64,000 bases of DNA from Burkholderia arboris (GTDB taxonomy: Bacteria; Pseudomonadota; Gammaproteobacteria; Burkholderiales; Burkholderiaceae): positions 34,104 to 98,103 of the forward strand of contig NZ_CABVPX010000029.1 in assembly GCF_902499125.1 (NCBI RefSeq), given 5' to 3'. Under the pieces are notes generated by a model, which was not told the origin of the DNA, did not search any database, and worked only from the letters and a program-made list of their open reading frames with translations. Of the stretch, positions 8,565-16,946 are shown one piece after another. Within the stretch, counting starts at the first letter, position 1. Each line of letters starts with the position of its first letter. A program made the translations under genes and the position numbers.

Positions 8565-9701
8565 ATGAGATTTCAGCATCTCGCAGGCGGAGCTTTGCTC
8601 GGATTCGCGACGGCCGCTTGTGCGCAAAGCAGCGTGACGTTGTACGGCGTCATCGATACCGGCGTCGAATACGTGTCGCACGCCAATGCCGACGGCAAGG
8701 GTATCGTGCGCATGCCCTCGATCACCGGCGAGTTGCCGTCGCGCTGGGGGCTGCGCGGATCGGAGGATCTCGGCGGCGGTTACAAGGCCGTGTTCGCGCT
8801 CGAGAGCGGCTTCAATGTCGGCAGCGGCACGATGGGGCAAGGCGGGCGGCTGTTCGGCCGGCAAAGCTGGGTGGGCATCGAAAGCCCGTACGGCACGCTG
8901 TCGTTCGGCCGTCAGTACACGATGACCTATTACGCGGTGCTCGATGCCGACCTGCTCGGCCCGAACATCTACGGGCTGCCGTCGCTCGACGCATACATCC
9001 CGAACGGCCGCGCCGACAACGCGGTGGCATGGCGCGGCAAGTTCGGCGGGCTGACGGCCGGCGCGATGGTTTCGTTCGGCCGCGATTCGGCCGGGACCGG
9101 CAACTCGCCGGGGCAAGGCACGTGCGCAGGCCCGACACCGGGCGAAACGACCGTGTGCCGGCTGTGGTCAGCGATGCTCAAATACGATTCGACGTCGTTC
9201 GGCGCGGCCGCGTCGTATGAAGAGCAGCGCGGCGGCGGCGCGACGGCCGCTGCGAACTTCTTCGACGGCGTCAAGCCGTTGCCGCTGACGTCCAACGGCG
9301 ACAAGGACGACCGCGCGCAGGTCAACGGCTACGTCAACGCGTTCGGTGTGAAGATCGGCGGCGGCTGGATCGGCCGCTGGGTCGACACCGATTCGTCGGG
9401 CGGCCCGAACGTGCACTCGAACCTGTTCTATCTCACCGCGAACTACTACGTGACGCCCGCGTTCCTGGTCGACGGCGGCGTCTATCACGTCAACGTGTCG
9501 GGCCAGGATGCGCGCGCGACGCTCGGCGCACTGCGCGGCACCTACTTCCTGTCGAAGCAGACGGCTGTTTATCTGCAGGGCGCCTACCTCGCCAACAGCG
9601 CGCATGGCGCGTTCACGATCAGCGCCGGCGGGGGCGGCACGACGCCCGCACCGGGGCAGAACCAGGTCGGTGTGATGGCCGGCATCCGGCACATGTTCTG
9701 A
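8565..9701 (+). CDS. Gram-negative porin (Burkholderia OmpC-type)
   Basis: Outer-membrane general diffusion porin, 378 residues. The signal peptide ends at about residue 21 (ATAACAQ), followed by the family-typical SSVTLYGVIDTG first strand. The protein ends in the outer-membrane sorting signal with terminal Phe (AGIRHMF). GGAG at 8555-8558 supports the ATG at 8565 rather than the in-frame ATG at 8550. Beside the benzoate operon and the tannase-like esterase, it could serve uptake of aromatic acids, but substrate is not predictable. Confidence 0.92.
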   Translation: MRFQHLAGGALLGFATAACAQSSVTLYGVIDTGVEYVSHANADGKGIVRMPSITGELPSRWGLRGSEDLGGGYKAVFALESGFNVGSGTMGQGGRLFGRQSWVGIESPYGTLSFGRQYTMTYYAVLDADLLGPNIYGLPSLDAYIPNGRADNAVAWRGKFGGLTAGAMVSFGRDSAGTGNSPGQGTCAGPTPGETTVCRLWSAMLKYDSTSFGAAASYEEQRGGGATAAANFFDGVKPLPLTSNGDKDDRAQVNGYVNAFGVKIGGGWIGRWVDTDSSGGPNVHSNLFYLTANYYVTPAFLVDGGVYHVNVSGQDARATLGALRGTYFLSKQTAVYLQGAYLANSAHGAFTISAGGGGTTPAPGQNQVGVMAGIRHMF

Positions 9702-9713
9702 GCGGATCGCGTC

Positions 9714-9750
9714 GAACGGGCACCACGCGAATCGGCGCGTGCCGGTTCGC
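9714..9750 (+). terminator. imperfect hairpin after the porin
   Basis: Arms starting CGAAC (9714-9718) and ending GTTCG (9746-9750) pair through a GC-rich stem with a small internal mismatch and bulge. It begins 13 bases after the porin stop and is followed by ctttc. It may separate the porin from the esterase gene. Confidence 0.4.
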
Positions 9751-9792
9751 TTTCAAGAACGCAAATAACTCGAGAGAAGACGGAGGGGCGGT

Positions 9793-11649
9793 ATGAATTC
9801 GACGACAAGCGGCAACGGCGGTCGCCGTGCATGGCGTGCGGGCGTGTGGGCGGTCGCGTCCGCAACGGCAATCCTGGCCTTGTCAGGCTGTAACGATCAC
9901 GACGTGGAGGCGCCGGGAAGCGGCACGGCAACCGCCGCACTCGCATGCAACGACACGATGAAGACACGGTTCGTACCGGATGCGAACACCACCGTGATTG
10001 CGGTGAAGGCGTTCAAGGCCGGCGATCCGCTCGTGCTGACGGCATCGGCCGCCACGTCCGCGACGCCCGTCGCCGGCAGCGACCTGTGTCTCGTCAAGTT
10101 GAACGTGGGCCCGGGCAACGCGGGGCCGGCGGGCGCACCGTCGACGTCGGCCGGCATCGGCATGGAGATCTGGCTGCCGGCGCCGGCGAACTGGAATCAC
10201 CGGATACACAACCTCGGCGGCGGTGGCTGGCAGGGCGGCGCGTATGACGACCCGACGCAGATCGCGAGTGCCGGCGGCGTGCCGGGCGCCGCGACGATCG
10301 CGGCCACCGAGGGGGCCGCGGTCGGCACGACGGATACCGGGCATGCCGTCCCGAACGGTTCGTTCGCGATGAATCCCGATGGCACGATCAACACGACGCT
10401 GTGGGGCGACTTCGCGCAGCGCAGCCTGCACGAACTCGCGCTGAAGACGAAGGCGCTGGTCGCCGCGTACTACGCGACGCCGCAGAAGTATGCGTACTGG
10501 GACGGCTGTTCGACGGGCGGCCGGCAAGGCTACAACGAGGTGCAGAACAACCCGTCCGACTACGACGGCTACCTGAACGGTGCGCCGGCATTCAACTGGT
10601 CGAGGTTCATTACGGGCGAACTCTATCCGCAAGTCGTTGCGCAAAGCGATCTCGGCGGCGTCACGCTGACCGACGCGCAACAGGCGCTGCTGTCGGGCGC
10701 GGCCGTCAGCGCATGCGACTCGGTCGGCGGCCAGCATCTCGGTTACCTGATGGACCCGGCGCAGTGCCGCTACGATCCGGCGCAGGACGCGAACGTGCTG
10801 TGCTCGGGCGTGAAGATCGGCGCGGTCACCGGGACGAACACGACGGCCGCGTGCGTGACGGCCGCGCAGGCGACGGCGATGAACAAGACCTGGTACGGAA
10901 TGACACGCGACGGGGCGGTGCCGGGCCCGGCCGCCGACATTGGCACGGGCACGTCGCTCGCGAGCAACCAGCTGTGGTTCGGGCTGATGCGCGGGACGGT
11001 GACCGGTGCGCTGGCCGGCGCGTCGCCGTTCAGCATCTCGACCGACCTGGTCGCGCTGGAGCTGCAGGATCCGACGATGGCCGGGAGCAACTTCACGAAC
11101 GCGACCGGAAACGGCGCGAACAGGTGGAAGGGGCTGGGCTATGCGGGTCTGGCGAACGCCTACGATCAGGGGATTGCATTGCAGCCGTCGTTCGGCAACA
11201 TCAATACCGACAATCCTGACCTGTCGGGGCTCGTGAAGGCCGGCGCGAAGGTGCTGCACTATCACGGCCTGGCCGATCCGCTGATCACGCCGTCGGGCAG
11301 CATCAACTACTACGAACGCGTGGCGGGCCGGATGGGCGGCATTCCGGCCGTCCAGCAGTTCGACCGGCTGTTCCTGGTGCCGGGCATGGGGCATTGCAGC
11401 GGCTATGGCGGCGTCAACGGCACCGCCGGCCCTGCGCAAACGGCCGATACGGTGCCGTTGCCGCATGCCGATCGCCAGGACCTGTATGCGCAGCTGGTCA
11501 ACTGGGTCGAGAACGGGAGCGCGCCGGCCCGCATCACGCTGACGTCGGCGGACGGCAGCGCGAGCCAGCCCGTCTGCATGTATCCGTCGAAGGCGACGTA
11601 CAACGGCTCGGGGTCGATCAGGGACGCGGCGAACTATTCGTGCAAGTAA
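9793..11649 (+). CDS. tannase/feruloyl esterase family lipoprotein
   Basis: Secreted esterase of the tannase/feruloyl esterase family (alpha/beta hydrolase), 618 residues, likely acting on esters of plant phenolic acids. A lipoprotein signal ends in LALSGC with the lipidated Cys at 33. The nucleophile is S240 in GCSTGGRQG, and the other triad members are probably D495 (HGLADPL) and H534 (PGMGHCSG). A GGAGGGG ribosome binding site precedes the ATG. The product aromatic acids would suit the neighbouring aromatic catabolism genes, though its exact substrate is unknown. Confidence 0.88.
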   Translation: MNSTTSGNGGRRAWRAGVWAVASATAILALSGCNDHDVEAPGSGTATAALACNDTMKTRFVPDANTTVIAVKAFKAGDPLVLTASAATSATPVAGSDLCLVKLNVGPGNAGPAGAPSTSAGIGMEIWLPAPANWNHRIHNLGGGGWQGGAYDDPTQIASAGGVPGAATIAATEGAAVGTTDTGHAVPNGSFAMNPDGTINTTLWGDFAQRSLHELALKTKALVAAYYATPQKYAYWDGCSTGGRQGYNEVQNNPSDYDGYLNGAPAFNWSRFITGELYPQVVAQSDLGGVTLTDAQQALLSGAAVSACDSVGGQHLGYLMDPAQCRYDPAQDANVLCSGVKIGAVTGTNTTAACVTAAQATAMNKTWYGMTRDGAVPGPAADIGTGTSLASNQLWFGLMRGTVTGALAGASPFSISTDLVALELQDPTMAGSNFTNATGNGANRWKGLGYAGLANAYDQGIALQPSFGNINTDNPDLSGLVKAGAKVLHYHGLADPLITPSGSINYYERVAGRMGGIPAVQQFDRLFLVPGMGHCSGYGGVNGTAGPAQTADTVPLPHADRQDLYAQLVNWVENGSAPARITLTSADGSASQPVCMYPSKATYNGSGSIRDAANYSCK

Positions 11650-12063
11650 GGGCGGACACCACGTCGCCCATGCGCGGGCGGCGGCGATGCGTTGCGTCAG
11701 GCAGGCCGCAGGTGCCGGACGCACCGTGACCGCGGTGATTCGCTGGCTCGTCGATGCAATCGCGCGCAATGCGAGTACGCTGACCGGATCGCACATCGAC
11801 GAAGCCGGGGGCGTGACCGGTATTCGCCGGCGCGGTATGTGCCGCGTGGCTGGATGGTGGGTGTTGCGGCGGGCCGCGCCAGGCCCCGGTGCCCGTCTTG
11901 CGGTCCGCTTGCGCGGCCGTTGGCGGCGCGGCATGCGGATTGCTGCGCCGCCAGGTCGCCCGGGCTGGCGTTGCCGGCTTCGCGGCGACAGCCGTACGAC
12001 ACGCATTCGGCGCGTGGGGCTGCCGTCCCGACAGCCGCGCAGCGTCTCATCCGGAGAAAACCG
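11650..12063. other. intergenic, nothing recognised
   Basis: About 410 GC-rich bases between the esterase and the DUF1641 gene. Both strands are open in places, but the translations are Arg-rich and motif-free. No repeat or hairpin of note was seen. Confidence 0.5.
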
Positions 12064-12546
12064 ATGACCGAACGCCCATCCCCCGATACGATACCGCCGC
12101 ACGCGGAGCCCAGTGCGCACGACGCGCTTGAACACCTGCTCGGCAGCCTGCACCGGCATGGTTTCCTGCATTTCGCGAACGAGGTCGTCAGCGCGAATGC
12201 GCGGCTGGCCGACACGTTCGTCGACGCGCTCGACAAGCCCGGCATGCAAAGCGGGATGCAGAATCTTGCGGTGCTGCTGATGGCGCTGTCGCGCATTCCG
12301 CCCGAGCAGTTCGGCAAGGCCGTGTTCGCGGCGGCCGACGCGCTGCATCATGTCGGCGCATGGCAGCCGGCGCAGCATGAGCACGTTGCGCCCGGCGTGC
12401 GCGGCGCGTACCGGCTGCTGCACGACGAGGCGCTGTGGGATGCGCTGACGCCGTTGCTCGAGGGCCTGAAGGTGTTCGCGCAAGGGCTCGCGCGCGATCC
12501 GCAGTCGCCCGTTACCCCGCCCGGCGAGAAGACTGCCGGCACGTGA
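12064..12546 (+). CDS. DUF1641 family protein
   Basis: A 160-residue soluble protein resembling DUF1641 (YrhD-type) proteins, which are all-helical and often found beside formate dehydrogenase genes. Recognisable segments are LHRHGFLHFANEVV at about residue 30 and a Gly-X-X-Gly helix pair ending LEGLKVFAQGLAR. A GGAG ribosome binding site precedes the ATG. No formate dehydrogenase genes are nearby, so its role here is unknown. It is convergent with the response regulator. Confidence 0.65.
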   Translation: MTERPSPDTIPPHAEPSAHDALEHLLGSLHRHGFLHFANEVVSANARLADTFVDALDKPGMQSGMQNLAVLLMALSRIPPEQFGKAVFAAADALHHVGAWQPAQHEHVAPGVRGAYRLLHDEALWDALTPLLEGLKVFAQGLARDPQSPVTPPGEKTAGT

Positions 12547-12597
12547 TGCGACGCACCGGGCGACGGCGAAGCCGCGTGCCATCGCCGGCGCACGGCG

Positions 12598-13308
12598 TCA
12601 TTCCCAGGCGTGCTTGCTGAACTGATAGCCCCGGGAGCGGATGGTCTTGATCCGTTTCGGTTCGGTGGCGTCGTCGCGCAGCTTGCGGCGCAGCTTCGAG
12701 ATGCGGCCGTCGATCGAGCGATCGAGGCCGTCGAACGCGATGCCGCGCAGCAACAGCGTCAGGTCTTCCCGGCTGACCACTTCGCCGGCGCGGCAGACCA
12801 GCGCCCACAGCAGGTCGAATTCGGTCGATGTCAGGCGCGGCATGCTGCCGTCGGGAAGACGCACGCGGCGATCGGCCCGGTCGATCGAGAACTTGCCGAA
12901 CACGAATCGCTGCGGCGAATCCGGCAGGCGCTCGTCCGCAGGCAGGCGCGTTCGCCGCAGTTGCGCCTTGATCCGCGCAAGCAGGAGGCGCGGCTCGACC
13001 GGTTTGCGGAGAAAGTCGTCCGCACCCAGCTCCAGGCCGAGCAGTTCGTCGAACGGTTCGTCGCGGGCCGTCACCATGATGATGGTGCCGTCGTATTGCA
13101 CGCGCGCCTCGCGGCAGATCTCGAAGCCGTCCTTGCCCGGCAGGTTGATGTCGAGCAGCACCAGGTCGGGACGGTTCGCGACGATGGTGGCGACGGCGCC
13201 GCCGCCGTCGAACAGCGTGTCCACCTGGTAGTGATGCTTGCGCAGATAGTCGGCGATCAGCGCGGACAGAGGAACGTCGTCTTCGACGAGCAGGATTCGG
13301 ATGGGCAT
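12598..13308 (-). CDS. OmpR-family response regulator, orphan
   Basis: Two-component response regulator of 236 residues. The receiver domain has the acidic pair in LLVEDD, the phosphoacceptor Asp in LVLLDINLPG at about residue 52, a Thr switch in MVTARDE and Lys in FLRKPVEP. The C-terminal OmpR/PhoB winged helix ends IRSRGYQFS. The chosen ATG at 13308 gives the family-typical MPIRILLVEDD; a TTG 18 bases upstream is less likely. No histidine kinase gene lies beside it, so its partner must be elsewhere. Confidence 0.9.
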   Translation of the reverse strand: MPIRILLVEDDVPLSALIADYLRKHHYQVDTLFDGGGAVATIVANRPDLVLLDINLPGKDGFEICREARVQYDGTIIMVTARDEPFDELLGLELGADDFLRKPVEPRLLLARIKAQLRRTRLPADERLPDSPQRFVFGKFSIDRADRRVRLPDGSMPRLTSTEFDLLWALVCRAGEVVSREDLTLLLRGIAFDGLDRSIDGRISKLRRKLRDDATEPKRIKTIRSRGYQFSKHAWE

Positions 13309-13896
13309 CGCTGAACGAGGGGGCAAAACGGGAAAGTGGCGAGCGGTCAGGCCCAGTCCGGACGCGTCATGGCTGAAGCGACGTGGATGATACTGCGCAA
13401 CATTCCGCCGGAATGTGACGAAATCTGATTCGTTCGGTGAGCTTATCTATGGGGAAAGCGTCGCCGCCGGGCGCGAAGCGCATCGCCGGCGGCACGAGGC
13501 CGCGCCCGTGGTCGAAACGGTTCAACGCGATATCCGGCGCGGCACGGACGAGCGGGTGCGATCGGGCATCGTTCAGACGAAAACGTTTGCGGCAATCCGC
13601 TGCCGCGAAGGTCGTGCATCCGGGCCGAGCCCAGGCCGGGCAAGGTTACTCGACATATAATTACAAAATATTACCGACGTGGCCGGGCGCCGCTCCCTAC
13701 AATCCTCGCACCTGACACGCGCGCACGACGCAGCGCGATTTCGTCCGTTTCCCGGACGTATCGGCTGCGGGTTTCGACGACGCGTCGAGCCCTGTCGCTC
13801 ATGCGCGGAATCGCATGCGTGCGTGCCGGATTGACGCCGCGCCGGCGCCCGACGGGCAGGCAGACAGGCGAAACCAATAACAGACGGGGATGCGAA
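13309..13896. other. intergenic, promoter-like AT-rich patch
   Basis: About 590 bases without a supported gene. The segment 13649-13675 is markedly AT-rich and a TACAAT -10-like hexamer lies at 13698-13703, so a promoter for the rightward gene pair at 13897 is plausible. No good -35 at standard spacing was found. Small open frames here have no start signal or motif. Confidence 0.45.
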
Positions 13897-14304
13897 ATGA
13901 CGCCGTTGCAAGTCGTCCAGAGTCTCGACGCGCTGACGCACGCGATCGAAGTTGCCGTTGCGCGGGCTGACTGGAGCGAGGCCGTGCGGGCCGCCGGGAG
14001 ACGTTCGAGATTCGTGGTCGCCCTTGGGGCCGATCAACCGGACGAGGTCATGTCGGCGCTCAGGCGAATGCAGGAGATCGATGTCCGGATCTCCACCGCC
14101 GCACGCGAAACGTTGCAGGCGCTCGTCGCGGAGGGCTGGGCGGCGTTGCACGACACGCGGGCGGCGACGAACGCGTCGAAGGCGGAGCCGCGGCTCTACG
14201 AGGCGGGCGCAGCGGCCGCGCGCTGTGCGGCCCGCGCGGGCCTCCGGTTCACGTTCCGTCCGGCAACGCGACGCCGATATCCGCTTTCTCCGGTGGTGGG
14301 ATGA
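13897..14304 (+). CDS. small helical protein, FliT-like
   Basis: A 135-residue protein with GGGGA at 13886-13890 before the ATG. Residues 1-95 look like a helical hairpin protein of the FliT (flagellar export chaperone) type: a helix with ADWSEAVRAAGRRS, a short linker, then EVMSALRRMQEIDVRI and LQALVAEGWAAL. The C-terminal 40 residues are Arg-rich and atypical. No flagellar genes are near. The similarity is one of pattern only. It overlaps the next gene by four bases. Confidence 0.45.
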   Translation: MTPLQVVQSLDALTHAIEVAVARADWSEAVRAAGRRSRFVVALGADQPDEVMSALRRMQEIDVRISTAARETLQALVAEGWAALHDTRAATNASKAEPRLYEAGAAAARCAARAGLRFTFRPATRRRYPLSPVVG

Positions 14305-14522
14305 AATTCAGAAAACGCACCAGCTATGTCGATGCAACCCGGTGGTTCGTCGAGGGCGACCATGACCGCGTGGAGCATCATCGGGGCATGTGGGCGGTCG
14401 CGACGCCGGAAGGCTGGCGTCCGGTGAAGCCGGGCGACTGGATCCTGCTCGACGCATGCGGGCACTGCTGGCCGATGGACCACGATCTGTTCGAGCGTTT
14501 CTACGAACCGGCTGCCGAGTGA
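14301..14522 (+). CDS. small phage-like protein
   Basis: A 73-residue protein with VKPGDWILLDACGHCWPMD and a C-terminal FERFYEP, a layout seen in small proteins of unknown function in prophages (PGDW motif, then D-x-F-E-x-x-Y). The ATG overlaps the preceding stop (ATGA), suggesting co-translation. No other phage gene is in the vicinity, so this is an isolated cargo or remnant gene. Function unknown. Confidence 0.55.
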   Translation: MKFRKRTSYVDATRWFVEGDHDRVEHHRGMWAVATPEGWRPVKPGDWILLDACGHCWPMDHDLFERFYEPAAE

Positions 14523-14551
14523 CGCGAGCGACGGCGATCGCGACGCCCACG

Positions 14552-15091
14552 CTACCGGCTCGTGCGCGAAAACATCAACGAATCGGCGTCGTTGAAGCGG
14601 ATGCGCCGCGGCTCGCCGTAACCTGCCTTTTCCGCCACGCGGATCGACGCGACGTTGGTCGGCGCAATCAGGCACATGCTGCGCTCGAACCGCTGCTGCG
14701 CATCGAGCCACGCCAGTGCGGCCGCAAGCGCCTCGGTCGCATAGCCCTTGCCGTGTGCCCAGGTCGCGAGTGCCCAGCCGGCTTCCGGCACGCCGCGAAT
14801 CGGCGGCTCGATGTTCCGGTGGAAATCCGCGAAGCCGAGATCGCCGACGTAACGGCCCGACGCCTTTTCGCGGATCGCCCAGTAGCCGTAGCCGAGCAGC
14901 GGCCACAGCCCGCGATACGCGAGCAGCCGCATCCACGAATCGCGCGGCGCGGACGGCTGGCCGTTGAAGATGTGCGCGACGACGTCGGGCTCGGCCCACA
15001 TCGCGGCGAGCGCGTCGAAGTCGCCGAGCGGATGGCCTTCGAGGACGAGGCGCGGCGTATCGAGAACGGGCGGGGAAGAAACGGGCGGCAT
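14552..15091 (-). CDS. GNAT family N-acetyltransferase (RimJ/RimL-type)
   Basis: Acetyl-CoA-dependent N-acetyltransferase of 179 residues. The N-terminal LDTPRLVLEGH strand is typical of the RimJ/RimL-like subfamily. The acetyl-CoA pyrophosphate loop is around WAHGKGYATEAL (about residue 113) and a late TNVASIRVAEKAGY motif follows. It lies 33 bases after the end of the DeoR gene on the same strand, possibly co-transcribed with the sugar operon. Its acceptor cannot be predicted; it could be a protein N-terminus, an antibiotic or an amino sugar. Confidence 0.88.
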   Translation of the reverse strand: MPPVSSPPVLDTPRLVLEGHPLGDFDALAAMWAEPDVVAHIFNGQPSAPRDSWMRLLAYRGLWPLLGYGYWAIREKASGRYVGDLGFADFHRNIEPPIRGVPEAGWALATWAHGKGYATEALAAALAWLDAQQRFERSMCLIAPTNVASIRVAEKAGYGEPRRIRFNDADSLMFSRTSR

Positions 15092-15124
15092 CGGGGTTTC
15101 CGGAAAGGGGAGCGTCGGGCGCGG

Positions 15125-15943
15125 CTAGACCGTCAGCACGTCGATGCCGCGCTGACGCAGATCGTCGACCACGGCCGCATCGGCGCCGGTATCGGTGATC
15201 AGCATGTCGAGCTGCTCGACGCTCGCGATCACCGACAGGTTGCGCTTCATCAGTTTCGACGAATCGGCAACCGCGATCACCTGGCGCGAGATCTTCAGCA
15301 TCTGCGCGTTCAGCTGCGCCTCGAGCAGGTGTGGCGTCATCAGGCCGATCTCGGGATCGAGGCTGTCGACGCCGAGGAACAGCCGGTCCGCATACAGCCC
15401 CTGCAGCGCGACGACGGCCTGCGGCCCCGACAGCGAATAGGAGTTCGGCCGAAGCTGCCCGCCGGGCATGATCAGGTTGATGTGCGGCGCGGCCGCGAGC
15501 AGCACGGCCACGTTCAGCGCATTCGTGATCACGTTCAGCGACTGCAGCTTCATCGTGACGATCTGCTTTGCGATTTCCTCGGTCGTGCTGCCCGAGTCGA
15601 GCAGGATCGTCTCGCCGTCGCCGATCAGCGCGGCGGCGGCCGTCGCGATGCGCACCTTCTCCGCGTGACGGAGCTTCTGCTTGACCGCGATCGGCACCTC
15701 GTCGCTTTCGCGCAGCACGAGCGCGCCGCCGTGCGTGCGCAGCACCGCGCCGGCCGCCGCGAGCGCGTTCAGGTCGCTGCGCACCGTGACGAGCGAAATG
15801 CCGAACCGCTCGGCCAGCTCCTCGACGGTGACTTTCTCCCGTTCGCGCACCAGCTCGCAGATCAGGCGGCGGCGTTCCTCGACGAGCAACGGCGCGTGAT
15901 CGACGGCAGGCGGGGGAGGCACTCTGTGAGCGGGCATGTCCAT
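15125..15943 (-). CDS. DeoR-family transcriptional regulator (AgaR-like)
   Basis: Repressor of 272 residues with an N-terminal DeoR helix-turn-helix (LLVEERRRLICELVREREKVTVEELAERF region, about residues 17-45) and a C-terminal sugar-phosphate sensor domain carrying LLDSGSTTEEIA. It ends the leftward gene series kinase-agaS-kbaZ-transporter. The AgaR-like inverted repeats upstream of that series and of the divergent glycosidase gene are its probable operators. ATGs at 15943 and 15937 are both possible starts. The inducer would be a phosphorylated amino sugar or tagatose phosphate. Confidence 0.87.
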   Translation of the reverse strand: MDMPAHRVPPPPAVDHAPLLVEERRRLICELVREREKVTVEELAERFGISLVTVRSDLNALAAAGAVLRTHGGALVLRESDEVPIAVKQKLRHAEKVRIATAAAALIGDGETILLDSGSTTEEIAKQIVTMKLQSLNVITNALNVAVLLAAAPHINLIMPGGQLRPNSYSLSGPQAVVALQGLYADRLFLGVDSLDPEIGLMTPHLLEAQLNAQMLKISRQVIAVADSSKLMKRNLSVIASVEQLDMLITDTGADAAVVDDLRQRGIDVLTV

Positions 15944-15971
15944 TTCGGCAAGACAGGGAGCCGAAATGATA

Positions 15972-16946
15972 TCAAAACCCCTGCCCGGGCTGGAGCGCAC
16001 GCAATGCCGACGGATCGAGCGGCCGGCCCGCCAGCCGGGCCGCGTGGACGGCCGCGCCGACATGCGGGCCGAGCCGCGGTGCGGTAAGCACCGCTTGAGG
16101 CACGCAGCGGGCGAGCGCGTCGCGCAGCGGATCGAGCACGAGCGCGCCCGCATTGAACACGCCGCCCGAATACGACACGGGCAGCGGCTGGCCGGGCGGC
16201 CAGTCGAGCGCGCGGGCGACGCCGGCCGCGAGTTGCGCGAGCTCGTCCGTCCCGCGTTCGAGCAGCGTGTGCGCTTCGGCGTCGCCCGCGCGTGCCGCGT
16301 CGATCACGAGCCGCGACAGTTGCGCGAAGCGGCTGCGCACGGCGCCCGAATTCACGGCCGCGCACAGGTCGAGATCGTGGTCGAGCGAAAAGTGCGTGCG
16401 CACGATGTCGAACAGCGGCCCGCGCGCGGCGCGGCCGTCGGCCATCCGCGAGAACGCGGCGAGCCCTTCGCGCGCGAGCCAGTAGGCCGAGCCCTCGTCG
16501 CCGAAGATCTCGCCCCAGCCGCCGCAGCGCGCGGCGCGGCCTTCGAGTTGCCCGTACGCGATCGACCCGGTGCCGGCGACGATGCTGATACCGTCGCCGC
16601 CGGCCAGCGTGCCGGCCCAGCTGCACACCATGTCGTTGCCGATCCGGTAGCGCTCGCGCGCGAACAGCGGCGCGAGCAGGCCGTCGAGCTCGGGCAGCAG
16701 GCGGCTGTCCTCGCCGTACGCGGGCAAGCCGGCGAATGCATACGCGATCTCGTCGCGTGCGACGTCCGCCGCGGCCAGCACGGCGTGCACGCCGTCGGCG
16801 AGCAGCGTGCGCAGCGCGTCCATGCCGATCTCGAGGTAATAGCTGGTGGTCGTTTCGTGGCGCGCGAGCACACGGCCGTGCGGGTCGATCACCAGGAACG
16901 CGGTCTTGGTGCCGCCGCCGTCGATGCCGAGAAAGAGTGGAGTCAT
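15972..16946 (-). CDS. BadF/BadG-type sugar kinase (N-acetylhexosamine kinase-like)
   Basis: ATP-dependent kinase of the ASKHA fold, 324 residues, family BadF/BadG/BcrA/BcrD, which includes N-acetylglucosamine kinase. Visible are the phosphate-1 loop FLGIDGGGTKTAFLV at the N-terminus, the second phosphate motif ISIVAGTGSIAYG at about 115 and a GGWGEIFGDEGSAYW motif typical of hexosamine kinases. The ATG overlaps the agaS stop (ATGA). In this setting it most likely phosphorylates galactosamine or N-acetylgalactosamine at O-6, feeding AgaS. The substrate is inferred. Confidence 0.86.
   Translation of the reverse strand: MTPLFLGIDGGGTKTAFLVIDPHGRVLARHETTTSYYLEIGMDALRTLLADGVHAVLAAADVARDEIAYAFAGLPAYGEDSRLLPELDGLLAPLFARERYRIGNDMVCSWAGTLAGGDGISIVAGTGSIAYGQLEGRAARCGGWGEIFGDEGSAYWLAREGLAAFSRMADGRAARGPLFDIVRTHFSLDHDLDLCAAVNSGAVRSRFAQLSRLVIDAARAGDAEAHTLLERGTDELAQLAAGVARALDWPPGQPLPVSYSGGVFNAGALVLDPLRDALARCVPQAVLTAPRLGPHVGAAVHAARLAGRPLDPSALRALQPGQGF

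Noticed and set aside
9883..12582. Very long minus-strand open frame antisense to the esterase and DUF1641 genes
   Set aside because: Its translation is Arg/Ala/Val-rich and motif-free. It is a by-product of high GC at third positions of the real genes on the other strand.
13415..13715. Small rightward genes before the FliT-like gene
   Set aside because: Two overlapping frames without ribosome binding sites and with unrelated, Arg-rich translations. Treated as intergenic.
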